A DNA stretch of 40,454 nucleotides from Bacteroidaceae bacterium (GCA_016291905.1 JAEEZS010000008.1:1-40454); one strand, 5' to 3'. Counted from the first letter of the stretch, positions 1 to 9,469 are shown. Notes: a model not told the origin generated them from the letters alone. Made by a program: numbers and translations.

Positions 1-57
1 CAGAAAAAACGCATAAAAGCGTACTGGACATAAAATAAGTGAAAAGTTCTGCTTTTT

Positions 58-89
58 TTTGGGGAGGTGGAGAAAAAGCTTTACCTTTG
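58..89 (+). promoter_or_regulatory. Bacteroidetes-type promoter for the Fur-like gene
   Basis: TTTG at 58-61, a 20-base spacer and TACCTTTG at 82-89 match the Bacteroidetes -33/-7 promoter pattern. The start codon of the Fur-like gene lies 39 bases past the box. The first 57 bases hold no gene. They contain a weak inverted pair (CAGAA at 1-5, TTCTG at 47-51) followed by eight T residues, which could be the end of a terminator for a gene upstream of the window. Confidence 0.7.
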
Positions 90-128
90 TGTCCGATAAT
101 GCGTTAGTATGTATCAGACAGAAAAGTG

Positions 129-614
129 ATGGCAAACGAACGGACAAACCAAACCATGGAGCAGGTACACCGGCTGCTGGAGGAGTATCTGCATAGGCGT
201 GGGCTTAGGGTGACACCTGAGCGCAAGGCTATCGTGGATGCCATCTACGGAATGGACGAGCCGCATTTCACCATTGAGCAGTTGAACGCCCGTTTGGAAG
301 CGATGCACTTCCGCGTGGCGCTGGCGACACTTTATAATAATATGGAGATGCTGATGGACGCAGGGCTGCTCTGGCGGCACTACTTCGGGCCGGTGACGTG
401 CTACGAGGCGAGCTACGACGTGAAACCTCATTTCCACTGCATCTGCCGCGAATGTGGGATGGTGATGAACCTGTCGAACGACCGTCTGACATCACGTCTG
501 GCCGAGACACGCATCCGAGGCTTCAAGGCCGACGATGCCTACATCTACCTCTATGGTTTCTGCACCAAGTGTGCGGCTGCCCGACGCAGAAGAAGTAAGA
601 AATTAAAGAAATAA
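129..614 (+). CDS. Fur-family metal-responsive transcriptional regulator
   Basis: Predicted cytoplasmic metal-dependent repressor of the Fur/PerR/Zur family. An N-terminal winged helix (about residues 10-85, containing 'RGLRVTPERKAIVDAI' and 'ATLYNNMEML') precedes a dimerisation domain with 'HFHCICRECG' and 'FCTKC'. These give two CxxC pairs, the usual structural zinc site. The second half of the usual regulatory metal site is less clear, so the sensed metal or peroxide cannot be assigned. Length (about 161 residues) is normal. I chose the ATG at 129 over a GTG directly before it at 126. purA follows after 24 bases, so the two are probably co-transcribed. The family call is secure; the subtype is not. 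Confidence 0.88.
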   Translation: MANERTNQTMEQVHRLLEEYLHRRGLRVTPERKAIVDAIYGMDEPHFTIEQLNARLEAMHFRVALATLYNNMEMLMDAGLLWRHYFGPVTCYEASYDVKPHFHCICRECGMVMNLSNDRLTSRLAETRIRGFKADDAYIYLYGFCTKCAAARRRRSKKLKK

Positions 615-638
615 GTAACCACAATTTACAATTCATAT

Positions 639-1931
639 ATGAAAGTTGACGTATTATTAGGTCTCCAATGGGGCGATGAAGGTAAGGGAAAGGTAGTGGA
701 TGTGTTGACGCCGCGCTACGACGTGATAGCCCGTTTTCAGGGTGGTCCGAATGCAGGGCATACGCTGGAGTTTGAGGGACAGAAGTATGTGCTTCGCTCC
801 ATCCCGTCGGGCATCTTCCAGGGAGATAAGCTGAATGTCATCGGTGGTGGTGTGGTGCTAGACCCTGCCCTGTTCAAGGCTGAGGCTGAAGCGCTGGAGG
901 CAAGTGGACATCCGCTGAAATCGCGCCTGCACATTTCCCGCAAGGCTCATCTGATATTGCCGACTCACCGTTTGTTGGATGCTGCCAACGAGGCGGCCAA
1001 GGGCAAGTCGAAGGTAGGAACGACGGGTAAGGGCATCGGCCCTACCTATACAGATAAGATCAGCCGCAACGGAGTGCGTGTGGGAGATTTAGAAAGGGAT
1101 TTTGACGCGCTGTACACTCAGGCCAAGGAGCGCCACCTAGGTATGCTGCGCGGCCTAATGACAGCCGAGGATTATACGGCTGCGCTGACTAAGCTGGAAA
1201 CAACAGAAAAGGAGTGGATGGAAGGCGTGGAATATCTGCGTGGCTTCACATTCACCGACAGCGAGCACGAGATAAACCGCATGCTGAAAGAAGGAAAGAG
1301 CGTGCTCTGCGAGGGTGCCCAAGGTACGATGCTCGATATTGATTATGGCTCGTACCCCTTTGTCACCTCGTCGAACACCATCTGTGCCGGTGCCTGCACG
1401 GGGTTGGGCGTAGCTCCCAGCAAGATAGGGCGTGTCTTTGGCATCATCAAGGCCTACTGCACCCGCGTGGGCGGCGGACCGTTCCCCACAGAGCTGATGG
1501 ACGAGACGGGCGACAAGCTGTGTGCCATCGGACATGAGTTTGGTGCCGTCACAGGCCGTCGTCGTCGCTGCGGATGGATTGACTTGGTAGCCCTACGCTA
1601 TGCTATCATGCTGAACGGCATCACGGACCTCATCATGATGAAGAGCGACGTACTTGACACGTTCGAAACCATCAAGGCCTGTGTGGCCTACGAAATCGAC
1701 GGCAAGGTGGTGGAGGATTTCCCCTACAGCATCAGCGAGGGAGTGAAGCCTATCTATACGGAGTTGCCAGGCTGGCAATGCCCGCTCGGCAAGATGACTA
1801 GCGAGGACGAGTTCCCTGAGGAGTTCAACAACTACCTGACGTTCCTGGAAGAGGAGCTGGAAGTTCCCATCCGCATCGTCTCCGTAGGCCCCGACAGAGA
1901 GCAGACGATAGAAAGATACTTGGAGAATTGA
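639..1931 (+). CDS. purA: Adenylosuccinate synthetase
   Basis: Catalyses GTP-dependent condensation of IMP with aspartate to adenylosuccinate, the first committed step from IMP to AMP. The N-terminal phosphate-binding loop 'QWGDEGKGKVVD' (about residues 10-21), 'GGPNAGHT', 'GTTGKGIGPTYTDK', 'EGAQGTMLDIDYGSYPFVTSSNT' split over the active site, and the C-terminal 'VSVGPDREQTI' are all present. Length of 430 residues is normal and the frame is intact. It sits directly behind the Fur-like gene and probably shares its promoter at 58-89, since no promoter box is seen in the 24-base gap. Confidence 0.98.
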   Translation: MKVDVLLGLQWGDEGKGKVVDVLTPRYDVIARFQGGPNAGHTLEFEGQKYVLRSIPSGIFQGDKLNVIGGGVVLDPALFKAEAEALEASGHPLKSRLHISRKAHLILPTHRLLDAANEAAKGKSKVGTTGKGIGPTYTDKISRNGVRVGDLERDFDALYTQAKERHLGMLRGLMTAEDYTAALTKLETTEKEWMEGVEYLRGFTFTDSEHEINRMLKEGKSVLCEGAQGTMLDIDYGSYPFVTSSNTICAGACTGLGVAPSKIGRVFGIIKAYCTRVGGGPFPTELMDETGDKLCAIGHEFGAVTGRRRRCGWIDLVALRYAIMLNGITDLIMMKSDVLDTFETIKACVAYEIDGKVVEDFPYSISEGVKPIYTELPGWQCPLGKMTSEDEFPEEFNNYLTFLEEELEVPIRIVSVGPDREQTIERYLEN

Positions 1932-1968
1932 AGAATTAGGAATTAGAAATTAGGAATTAGGAATTAGC
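1932..1968. repeat. ATTAGGAATTAG short tandem repeat between genes
   Basis: The whole gap between purA and the zinc peptidase consists of imperfect tandem copies of ATTAGGA/ATTAGAA. The same kind of AT-rich repeat occurs at 24390-24420, 34655-34719 and, inverted, at 36404-36473. Its function is unknown; it may be a dispersed intergenic repeat of this genome. Confidence 0.65.
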
Positions 1969-1970
1969 TT

Positions 1971-2648
1971 ATGCTGATATATATCATTTTTATTGCAATT
2001 ACCATAGCGAGCTACATCGTTCAGGCATCGTTGCAGAGCAAGTTCAAGAAGTATTCGAAGGAGGTGCTTCCGAGTGGTATGACGGGGCGCGACGTGGCCC
2101 TGAAGATGATGCGCGACAACGGCATCACCCATGTAGAGGTAAATCGTGTGAACGGTACGCTTACCGACCACTACGACCCCACCAAGGAGACGGTGAACCT
2201 GAGCGACTCGGTGTATGGCGAGAGCAACGTGGCAGCTGCAGCTGTGGCTGCGCACGAGTGCGGACACGTGCTGCAACACGTGAAGGGCTATGCCCCGCTG
2301 AAGATGCGTTCGGCACTGGTGCCCGTTGTATCGTTCTCGTCAAAGATTGTCACGTGGGTTTTGTTGGCAGGCATTCTGCTGGTTAACATTTTCCCTGCCA
2401 TATTGGGTGCGGGCATTGTGTTGTTTGCCTTGACGACGCTTTTCAGCTTCATCACGCTGCCTGTGGAGATTGACGCCAGCCGTCGCGCTCTTGCCTGGCT
2501 ACAGCATGCCGGCATCACTAGCCCGTCCAACCACCGCATGGCTGAGGACGCCCTCCGTGCCGCAGCCTATACTTACGTAGTGGCAGCCCTCAGTTCATTG
2601 GCTACGCTGGTCTATTATATCCTTATCTTCACAGGACGCAGAAACTAA
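1971..2648 (+). CDS. Membrane zinc metallopeptidase, YugP family
   Basis: Predicted integral-membrane neutral zinc peptidase (Zn_peptidase_2, YugP-like). Residues 1-18 form a hydrophobic N-terminal segment. The zincin motif HECGH occurs near residue 88 within 'AAHECGHVLQH'. Two or three further hydrophobic segments lie at about 120-165 and 195-220. An 'LPVEIDASRRALAWL' stretch, typical of the family, carries the likely third zinc ligand region. Length (225 residues) is normal. The physiological substrate of this family is not known. It follows purA after a short repeat and may be read from the same transcript; no terminator is visible between them. Confidence 0.88.
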   Translation: MLIYIIFIAITIASYIVQASLQSKFKKYSKEVLPSGMTGRDVALKMMRDNGITHVEVNRVNGTLTDHYDPTKETVNLSDSVYGESNVAAAAVAAHECGHVLQHVKGYAPLKMRSALVPVVSFSSKIVTWVLLAGILLVNIFPAILGAGIVLFALTTLFSFITLPVEIDASRRALAWLQHAGITSPSNHRMAEDALRAAAYTYVVAALSSLATLVYYILIFTGRRN

Positions 2649-2710
2649 CACGAGTGCAAAGAATAGACGAAATAGTAATCTTTTATGTATAACTCAAAAA
2701 TCAAAACAGC

Positions 2711-5700
2711 ATGAAAAGAATCTTTACTTCTCTGGCCATGGTGCTCTGTGCCGTGGCAATGTTTGCCTGGCAAAAGCCGGCTATCACAGCCGGACAATGG
2801 CAGCAAATGGTTCCTGGCGACACGGTGTACTTCTACAACACCCAGTCGCAGCTCTTCCTCACCGAAGGTAACGAGTGGGGCACTCACGCTTCGGTAGGCG
2901 AGGAGGGTCTGCTCTTTACCGTCGAAAAGTACATCGCCGAAGGCGCTGAATGGGACAACAAGACCTATCTTATCAAGGACTATTCACTGGCAAAGGCAAG
3001 CTGGAAGACAATGTTCATCGACAACGACATGGGCGACATCTACGTGGACCTTGGCTCGCAGGCCAACTACTACTGGGAGTTTGAAACGGTGAACGACAAG
3101 ATGTTCCGCTTCTATGGCGCTGACATCAATCCCGATTGGAACCATGCCTATGAGTTCTTCACGGGTGCTTATGTGGGCCACGTCACGGAATACATGAACT
3201 CTATGACCAGCGAGACCACCGGCACGGGCGTTATCTTTGACGTACCCACCAGCTACGGCGAAGGTGCTGCCAAGAGCGGTGAGTTCCACTGCGACTGGAC
3301 AACCGTCTCGCGCGCTGACTACGACGTCTATGTAGCCAAGATTCGTGCTTACAATGCCGCCGTAGCTCTTGCTGCCAAGATTGAAGAGGGCAAGGCTGCC
3401 GGCATATCTACCGCTGAGGCAGAGGCTGTCTATAACAACGAGAACTCCACGGCCGAAGAGCTGAAAGCTGCTTACGATGCCCTCGTCACAGCTATTCTGG
3501 AGGCTGAGGCCGGCAAGGCTTCTCCTGAGAATCCTGTGGACATGAGCGCCATGATTGTCAACCATGACTTCTCCAATGGCGACTGCACCACGGGCTGGAG
3601 CGGCGATGCCTTTGGACGTGGCGGCGCTGTGGCTGACGGTGCTGAGCACTACAGCAAGAACTTCGACACCTGGCAGGATATCACGGGTCTCTATCCCGGT
3701 ATCTACCGCGTTGGCGTTCAGGGCTTCTATCGTGCAGGTGCTGCCGGTACCGACTACAACGACTTCATGGACAATGACCTTGGCACACGCAACACCAAGT
3801 TCTATGCCCTCAATGGCGACAGCGCAGAGGTCTCCGTAGGTATTGTTCACCTTGCCTCTGGTGCAGAGACATCGAACCAAAGCGGTGCCGACGAAATCTC
3901 GTGCGCCGACGGTCTGCTGGTCTGCAACACAATGGCTGCTGCTGACTATCACTTCAACACTCTCGACAAGTACCACAACTACCTCTTCTGCGAGGTGACT
4001 GAGAGCGGAACCCTCCGCATCGGCGTCAGGAAGACTGAACTCATCAGCACCGACTGGAGCCTCTTCGACAACTTCAGCCTTGAATACTACGGCAATTCCA
4101 TCGAAGCCTACAAGATGTGGATGGAGAGCATTATCGCTGAAGCCCCAGAGTATGATTTCGAAACGCTCATCTGCACAAACGAGGTGAAGGAGCAGTATAA
4201 GAACATTCTTGAGACTGCCCTGAATGCCACCACAAGAGACGAAATCATGGAGGCTCTTGCACAGATTACTCCTGCTTCCGAGGCTATTGCTGCGAACGTG
4301 GCTGCTTACAAAGCTTATCTGGATAAGGTGGCCGAGCTTCGTGCCGAACTGGAAGAGACTGAATACATCTGTGAAGAAGGTTATACCCTCATCGACTATA
4401 TGATGGACGGCAACGAGATGGAGCCCTGCGACGAAATGCCGAACGGTTCGTATGAATACATCATCAACAACTGCCTGCTCGATACCGAAGGCATTCAAGC
4501 TGAGCTTGCTTGGCTCGAGGCCCTCCATCAGGCAGCAATTGCCAACAGCCTCCAGCCTGGTCAGGACTGCACCAACCTGCTTGTCAATCCCGGTTTCACC
4601 GAGTCTGACGGCAAGGGCTGGACCTGGGACTTGAAGGACGATGTAACCGTGGCTACACACGCTGTGACCGGTGGTCTCAAGTCATTCCCCTGCGCTGAGG
4701 TCTATGCCGGTTGGGGTTCCGCTGTCGGTGACTTCACTTGGGATGTATGGCAGACGGTCATCGCTCCCGACGGTATCTATAAACTCGAGCTCAATGCCTT
4801 CTACCGTGTGGGCGATAACGGCCAGTATGACGGTTCTGAAGAGGTGTATGCCGAGCTTTACATGAACGACTTCACGACTCCTGTGCAGAACATTGGTGGT
4901 GACTCGGACAACTTCACGAGTGAAGCTGTCGGTGAAGGTGATGCACAGATTACCAACTGGGAAGGTGCTACTGGTTACGTGCCCAATTCCATGAACGGCG
5001 CTTCCACGGCATTTGAAGCCAACCGTTATAAGCAAACCGTTTACGGTGTTGTCGAGGGCGGACAGATGCGTATAGGTATCCGTAAGACTGTGGCCACTAG
5101 CATTATGCGTTCGTGGTGTCTCTGGACCAATTTCAAGCTTTTCTATGTAGGCAAGGACAAGGAGGCTCTCACAGAGATTCTGCCTGTGTACGTAGAGAAG
5201 GCTCAGGCTATCCTCGATGCTGACCAGCCCATGAGTGCCGATGCTCGTAAGGGCTTGGAGGACGCTAAGGATGCTGCCAACACGGCTGACGACGCCGACA
5301 CCATGTTCAATGCCCTCACAGGCTTGAACGCTGCTATTGCCAAGGCTCACTCTTCCATCAATGCTTATTCCAAACTGAACGATGCCCTCTATGCCCTGCT
5401 TAGTGCAGTTGATCAGTATGGCAATTCAGCTTCTGAGGAAGCCAGCAACGCTGCTGTTGCTATCTACGACGAGCTGTCAGACGGTATGAATAAGGGTGCT
5501 TACGACGATGCAGAAATCGACGAAAAAGTTGAGGCTATCAACGCTGCTATCGCAGCCCTGCGTGTGCCCGCTATTGACCCGACGGACGAGCAGCCGGTTG
5601 ACTTCACGGATTGGATTGTTAATCCTGCCTTTGATGAAGAGAATGCCGACGGTTGGACCATCGCCATTGAAACGAGAACCAATGCCGGTTATCAAAGCGC

Positions 5701-6217
5701 AAGCTACTCGGGCACGGTTTCCATCAGCCAGTTCATCGAGGTTTGGCGCAACAACAACGATCCTCTCGGCGACGGCGAAGTCTTCCAGAATATTAGTTAT
5801 CTGCCTGAAGGAACGTACGTTCTTGGCGCAGACATCATCTCCAGCTATCAGGGCGATGCCAGCGTTGAAGTGACTGGCGTGCAGCTCTTCTGCGAAGAAG
5901 AGGATGGCACCTTCAACGGTGTTGACCTTTATACTGGCAACGGCACTCCCGACCGTTTCGAGGTCGTCTTCAAGAAGAAGGCCGGTACGGAAGTGAAGAT
6001 TGGACTTCGCGTCACGGAAACCAATGCCAACTGGATTGCCGCCGACAACTGGACGCTCAGCTTCCACGGCAAGAACAGCAGCCTGCTGCCCAGCAAGCTG
6101 GATGTCATTGAGACCGAGCCCGCCGAGGTTGTCATTTATAATCTCGCCGGACAGCGCCTCACCACCCTTCAGAAGGGTATCAACATTGTCAATGGCAAGA
6201 AAATTTTGGTGAAGTAA
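2711..6217 (+). CDS. Large secreted multi-domain protein with three lectin-like modules
   Basis: A 1168-residue exported protein. It begins with a signal peptide (about residues 1-19, 'MKRIFTSLAMVLCAVAMFA') and an N-terminal beta-rich region to about 200. Three related modules share a motif of the type NPxF..GW: 'IVNHDFSNGDCTTGW' near 283, 'LLVNPGFTESDGKGW' near 623 and 'WIVNPAFDEENADGW' near 967. Each continues into a predicted galactose-binding-like beta-sandwich ('PGIYRVGVQGFYRAG', 'DGIYKLELNAFYRVG'). Alanine-rich helical FIVAR-like segments separate them (about 205-265, 465-610, 840-955). The last 33 residues, with 'IYNLAGQRLTTLQKG' and 'INIVNGKKILVK', resemble a short type IX-like C-terminal signal. 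The modules suggest glycan binding at the cell surface, but no catalytic domain is recognised. Function is inferred only from fold resemblance. Confidence 0.75.
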   Translation: MKRIFTSLAMVLCAVAMFAWQKPAITAGQWQQMVPGDTVYFYNTQSQLFLTEGNEWGTHASVGEEGLLFTVEKYIAEGAEWDNKTYLIKDYSLAKASWKTMFIDNDMGDIYVDLGSQANYYWEFETVNDKMFRFYGADINPDWNHAYEFFTGAYVGHVTEYMNSMTSETTGTGVIFDVPTSYGEGAAKSGEFHCDWTTVSRADYDVYVAKIRAYNAAVALAAKIEEGKAAGISTAEAEAVYNNENSTAEELKAAYDALVTAILEAEAGKASPENPVDMSAMIVNHDFSNGDCTTGWSGDAFGRGGAVADGAEHYSKNFDTWQDITGLYPGIYRVGVQGFYRAGAAGTDYNDFMDNDLGTRNTKFYALNGDSAEVSVGIVHLASGAETSNQSGADEISCADGLLVCNTMAAADYHFNTLDKYHNYLFCEVTESGTLRIGVRKTELISTDWSLFDNFSLEYYGNSIEAYKMWMESIIAEAPEYDFETLICTNEVKEQYKNILETALNATTRDEIMEALAQITPASEAIAANVAAYKAYLDKVAELRAELEETEYICEEGYTLIDYMMDGNEMEPCDEMPNGSYEYIINNCLLDTEGIQAELAWLEALHQAAIANSLQPGQDCTNLLVNPGFTESDGKGWTWDLKDDVTVATHAVTGGLKSFPCAEVYAGWGSAVGDFTWDVWQTVIAPDGIYKLELNAFYRVGDNGQYDGSEEVYAELYMNDFTTPVQNIGGDSDNFTSEAVGEGDAQITNWEGATGYVPNSMNGASTAFEANRYKQTVYGVVEGGQMRIGIRKTVATSIMRSWCLWTNFKLFYVGKDKEALTEILPVYVEKAQAILDADQPMSADARKGLEDAKDAANTADDADTMFNALTGLNAAIAKAHSSINAYSKLNDALYALLSAVDQYGNSASEEASNAAVAIYDELSDGMNKGAYDDAEIDEKVEAINAAIAALRVPAIDPTDEQPVDFTDWIVNPAFDEENADGWTIAIETRTNAGYQSASYSGTVSISQFIEVWRNNNDPLGDGEVFQNISYLPEGTYVLGADIISSYQGDASVEVTGVQLFCEEEDGTFNGVDLYTGNGTPDRFEVVFKKKAGTEVKIGLRVTETNANWIAADNWTLSFHGKNSSLLPSKLDVIETEPAEVVIYNLAGQRLTTLQKGINIVNGKKILVK

Positions 6218-6240
6218 ACGTAGAAATCTATTAACCGCTG

Positions 6241-6277
6241 AAACAGGGGATGCAGTTTTTGATTGCATCCCCTGTTT
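6241..6277 (+). terminator. Strong intrinsic terminator after the large secreted gene
   Basis: A perfect 14-bp stem (AAACAGGGGATGCA at 6241-6254, its complement at 6264-6277) encloses a 9-base T-rich loop. A short T-rich tract (GTTTGTTTCC) follows. It lies 23 bases after the stop codon of the large secreted gene. Confidence 0.85.
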
Positions 6278-6364
6278 GTTTCCTTCGACTTTCTCTTCAC
6301 GTCTTTCCAACCCTCCTTTTATCCCCCTTTTCACACCGCTCATCGCAAAAAATCGGCTGAATTC

Positions 6365-6395
6365 TTGACTTTCCGCTCAGTTTGCAGTACCTTTG
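6365..6395 (+). promoter_or_regulatory. Promoter of the GH3-family gene
   Basis: TTG at 6365-6367, a 20-base spacer and TACCTTTG at 6388-6395 match the Bacteroidetes pattern. The start codon is 24 bases further on. The promoter follows the terminator at 6241-6277, marking a transcription-unit boundary. Confidence 0.75.
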
Positions 6396-6419
6396 ACAGC
6401 TAAAACCAATTTTTAAACG

Positions 6420-7922
6420 ATGCAGACAGCAATAGTTCGACTTGTACTATCTCCCAGAGTCCAGAAAATCAATGAATATGACAATGCTGAGGCTATCCAA
6501 CAGAAGGTATTGATGCAGCTAGTGGGTAAGGCGGAACGCACGGAATGGGGACATAAGAACCACTACCAGCGCATTGAGTGCTACGAGGATTTTACTCGCG
6601 AGGTTCCTGTAAATGATTATGAAGGGCTGAAAGAATATATTGAACGCATGCGTCACGGCGAAAAGGACATCCTCTGGCCGGGACAAGTGAAATGGTTTGC
6701 CAAGTCCTCGGGCACAACGAATGACAAGAGCAAGTTCATCCCTGTTTCTAGCGAAGGACTTACTGATACACACTACCGCGGTGGAACCGATGTAGTCGCC
6801 TTGTACCTGCACAACAACCCCAACAGCAATATGATGGATGGCAAGGCTCTGATTCTCGGAGGCAGCCACGCGCCGAACTACAACCTGCCCCACAGTTTGG
6901 TGGGAGACCTCAGTGCCATTCTGATTGAGAATGTCAATCCTCTTGTCAATCTGCTACGAGTACCTAACAAGGAGATTGCTTTGTTGAGCGATTTTGAGGA
7001 AAAAATGGAACGAATCGCGCAGGCTGTCAAGGATGTGAATGTAACAAATCTCTCGGGCGTTCCTTCATGGATGATGGCCATGCTGAAACATATTCTTGAG
7101 ATAACGGGAAAAAAGAACATCAGCGAGGTGTGGCCCAACTTGGAGGTATTCTTCCATGGTGGCGTAGCCTTTACGCCGTATTTCAATCAATACAAGCAGC
7201 TTATCCCCAGCCCGAGCATGCACTATATGGAAACGTACAACGCCAGCGAGGGCTTTTTCGGCATTCAGAGCGAGCCCGGCGATCCCGCAATGCTGTTGAT
7301 GATTGACTATGGTGTATTCTACGAGTTCATCCCCATGAGCGAATTCGGAACCGACAATCCCACCATCGTTCCTCTTTGGGATGTGGAAGTGGGAAAGAAT
7401 TACGCGATGGTCATCAGTACTTCCTGCGGTCTTTGGCGTTATATCATCGGCGATACGGTACGCTTCACTCAAAAAGATCCTTACAAATTCGTCATCACAG
7501 GACGCACCAAGCACTTCATCAATGCCTTCGGCGAAGAGTTGGTGGTAGATAATGCCGAAAAGGGACTGCTGAAAGCCTGCGAGGCAACGGGAGCCCAAGT
7601 GAAGGAATACACGGCAGCCCCAGTCTTTATGGACGGCGATGCCAAATGCCGCCATCAATGGCTCATCGAATTCAACAAAATGCCCGATGAAATGGGCAAA
7701 TTTGAAGAAATCCTCGATAAAGCCCTGCAGGAATGTAACTCTGACTATGAAGCAAAGCGCTATAAGGATATCACGCTGCAGCATCTGGAAATCATCGTAG
7801 CACGTCCGAACCTTTTCCACGATTGGCTGAAGGCAAAGGGTAAGCTGGGCGGGCAGCACAAGGTGCCGCGCCTCAGCAATTCTCGACAGTATATCGAAGA
7901 GATGCTGGCATTGAATGAGTAA
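6420..7922 (+). CDS. GH3-family acyl-adenylating protein
   Basis: Belongs to the GH3 branch of the ANL adenylating superfamily, best known from plant acyl-acid amido synthetases. The three nucleotide-binding motifs are visible: SSGTTNDKSKF (96-106), YNASEGF (273-279) and YIIGDTVRF (341-349). 'ITGRTKHFINAFGEELVVDNAE' marks the start of the C-terminal lid. It is 500 residues, usual for bacterial members, with no signal peptide, so it is cytoplasmic. Bacterial GH3 substrates are largely unknown. By chemistry it should adenylate a carboxylic acid and may transfer it to an amine, but neither partner can be deduced. yifB starts 8 bases after its stop, so the two are probably co-transcribed. Confidence 0.88.
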   Translation: MQTAIVRLVLSPRVQKINEYDNAEAIQQKVLMQLVGKAERTEWGHKNHYQRIECYEDFTREVPVNDYEGLKEYIERMRHGEKDILWPGQVKWFAKSSGTTNDKSKFIPVSSEGLTDTHYRGGTDVVALYLHNNPNSNMMDGKALILGGSHAPNYNLPHSLVGDLSAILIENVNPLVNLLRVPNKEIALLSDFEEKMERIAQAVKDVNVTNLSGVPSWMMAMLKHILEITGKKNISEVWPNLEVFFHGGVAFTPYFNQYKQLIPSPSMHYMETYNASEGFFGIQSEPGDPAMLLMIDYGVFYEFIPMSEFGTDNPTIVPLWDVEVGKNYAMVISTSCGLWRYIIGDTVRFTQKDPYKFVITGRTKHFINAFGEELVVDNAEKGLLKACEATGAQVKEYTAAPVFMDGDAKCRHQWLIEFNKMPDEMGKFEEILDKALQECNSDYEAKRYKDITLQHLEIIVARPNLFHDWLKAKGKLGGQHKVPRLSNSRQYIEEMLALNE

Positions 7923-7930
7923 GTGAAAGC

Positions 7931-9469
7931 ATGTTAGTCAAGGTCTTTGGAGCTGCATTGCAGGGCGTTGATGCCACGATGGTCACCATTGAGGTGAACA
8001 TTACGCGTGGCATCCAATTCTACCTTGTAGGATTACCCGATAGTGCCGTCAAAGAGAGCCACGAGCGCATTTACTCGGCAGTAGAGCACAATGGACTACG
8101 CTTTCCTCGTTCACAGGTTATCATAAACATGGCTCCTGCGAATATAAAAAAGGAGGGTTCGGCCTATGATCTTCCCCTCGCTATCGGCATCTTGGCTGCT
8201 GATGGCAAGGTAGATACGCGCCGTCTTGAACGCTTTGTTATCATGGGCGAGATGGGGCTTGACGGTGCTCTGATGCCTATCAAGGGTGCCCTTCCTATTG
8301 CTATTAAAGCGCGGGAACTTGGCTACGACGGCTTCATCCTTCCCCGTCAGAATGCGCGGGAGGCGGCTGTGGTGAACAGGCTGAAAGTCTATGGTGTGGA
8401 CAATATGATGCAGGTCGTCCGCTTCTTTAACGGTGAAGAAGAGCTGGAGGAGACTATTGTGGACACTCGTGCAGAATTCTATGCCCATCAAGCTGATTTC
8501 CAATATGACTTCGCGGAAGTAAAAGGTCAACAACGTGCTAAGCGCGCTTTTGAAGTGGCTGCCAGCGGCTCGCACAACATCATCCTTATCGGACCACCGG
8601 GCTCGGGTAAGTCCATGATGGCAAAGCGTCTGCCCTCCATCCTGCCGCCCCTTTCCTTGGCAGAGAGTCTGGAAACAACGAAGATACACTCTGTGGCAGG
8701 CAAGCTGGGCAGCGACGCGTCGCTCATTGCCGTGCGTCCTTTCCGCTCACCGCATCACACCATTTCCTCCGTGGCCCTTGTTGGAGGCGGAATGAATCCC
8801 CAGCCCGGGGAAATTAGCCTTGCCCACAATGGTGTGCTCTATTGTGATGAATTTCCTGAGTTCCCTCGGCACATCTTAGAGCTCTTGCGACAGCCTTTGG
8901 AAGACCGCCACATCACCGTCAGCCGTGCCAAATACACCATCGACTATCCGGCAAACTTCATGATGGTTGCCTCTATGAATCCCTGTCCTTGCGGCTACTA
9001 CACCCATCCTACCCGCGCCTGTATCTGTACACCTACTCAAGTGCAACGCTATCTGGGGAAGATAAGCGGGCCGTTAATGGATAGGTTTGACCTGCAGCTG
9101 GAGATTTCGCCAGTCCCCTTTGAGAAACTTTCTGATAAACAACAAGCCGAACCAAGTGCCGCTATACGCGAACGGGTTATCAAAGCCAGAGAGATACAGA
9201 CCGAGCGTTTCCGTGGAGAGAAGGACGTACATTGCAATGCCCAAATGACGAGAAAACAGTTGGAGAAGTACGCCATGCCCGACGCAGAAGGTACCCGCAT
9301 GCTGCAACTGGCGATGGAGCGGCTAAACCTCTCTGCCCGCGCCTACGACCGCATCCTCAAAGTCGCCCGAACCATTGCCGACTTAGAGGGACATGAGCAG
9401 ATAACTACCGACCATATCGGCGAAGCCATCGGCTACCGTAGCCTTGACAGAGAGAACTGGGTAAGCTGA
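7931..9469 (+). CDS. YifB/ComM-type Mg-chelatase-like AAA+ ATPase
   Basis: AAA+ ATPase of the ComM/YifB family. ComM in Vibrio is a hexameric helicase that promotes branch migration during natural transformation; the role outside transformable species is unclear. An N-terminal Lon-like S5 fold domain (about residues 20-140) is followed by the ATPase domain with Walker A GPPGSGKS (221-228), Walker B 'LYCDEFPEF', 'MVASMNPCPCGYY' with a cysteine cluster, and the C-terminal Mg-chelatase helical domain ('LSARAYDRILKVARTIADL'). Length of 512 is normal. It follows the GH3 gene by 8 bases and probably shares its promoter. Confidence 0.95.
   Translation: MLVKVFGAALQGVDATMVTIEVNITRGIQFYLVGLPDSAVKESHERIYSAVEHNGLRFPRSQVIINMAPANIKKEGSAYDLPLAIGILAADGKVDTRRLERFVIMGEMGLDGALMPIKGALPIAIKARELGYDGFILPRQNAREAAVVNRLKVYGVDNMMQVVRFFNGEEELEETIVDTRAEFYAHQADFQYDFAEVKGQQRAKRAFEVAASGSHNIILIGPPGSGKSMMAKRLPSILPPLSLAESLETTKIHSVAGKLGSDASLIAVRPFRSPHHTISSVALVGGGMNPQPGEISLAHNGVLYCDEFPEFPRHILELLRQPLEDRHITVSRAKYTIDYPANFMMVASMNPCPCGYYTHPTRACICTPTQVQRYLGKISGPLMDRFDLQLEISPVPFEKLSDKQQAEPSAAIRERVIKAREIQTERFRGEKDVHCNAQMTRKQLEKYAMPDAEGTRMLQLAMERLNLSARAYDRILKVARTIADLEGHEQITTDHIGEAIGYRSLDRENWVS

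Noticed and set aside
2984..4660. 558-codon frame antisense to the large secreted gene
   Set aside because: Composition mirrors the sense gene; the sense strand has the signal peptide, repeated modules and C-terminal tail. The antisense frame is a codon-bias shadow.
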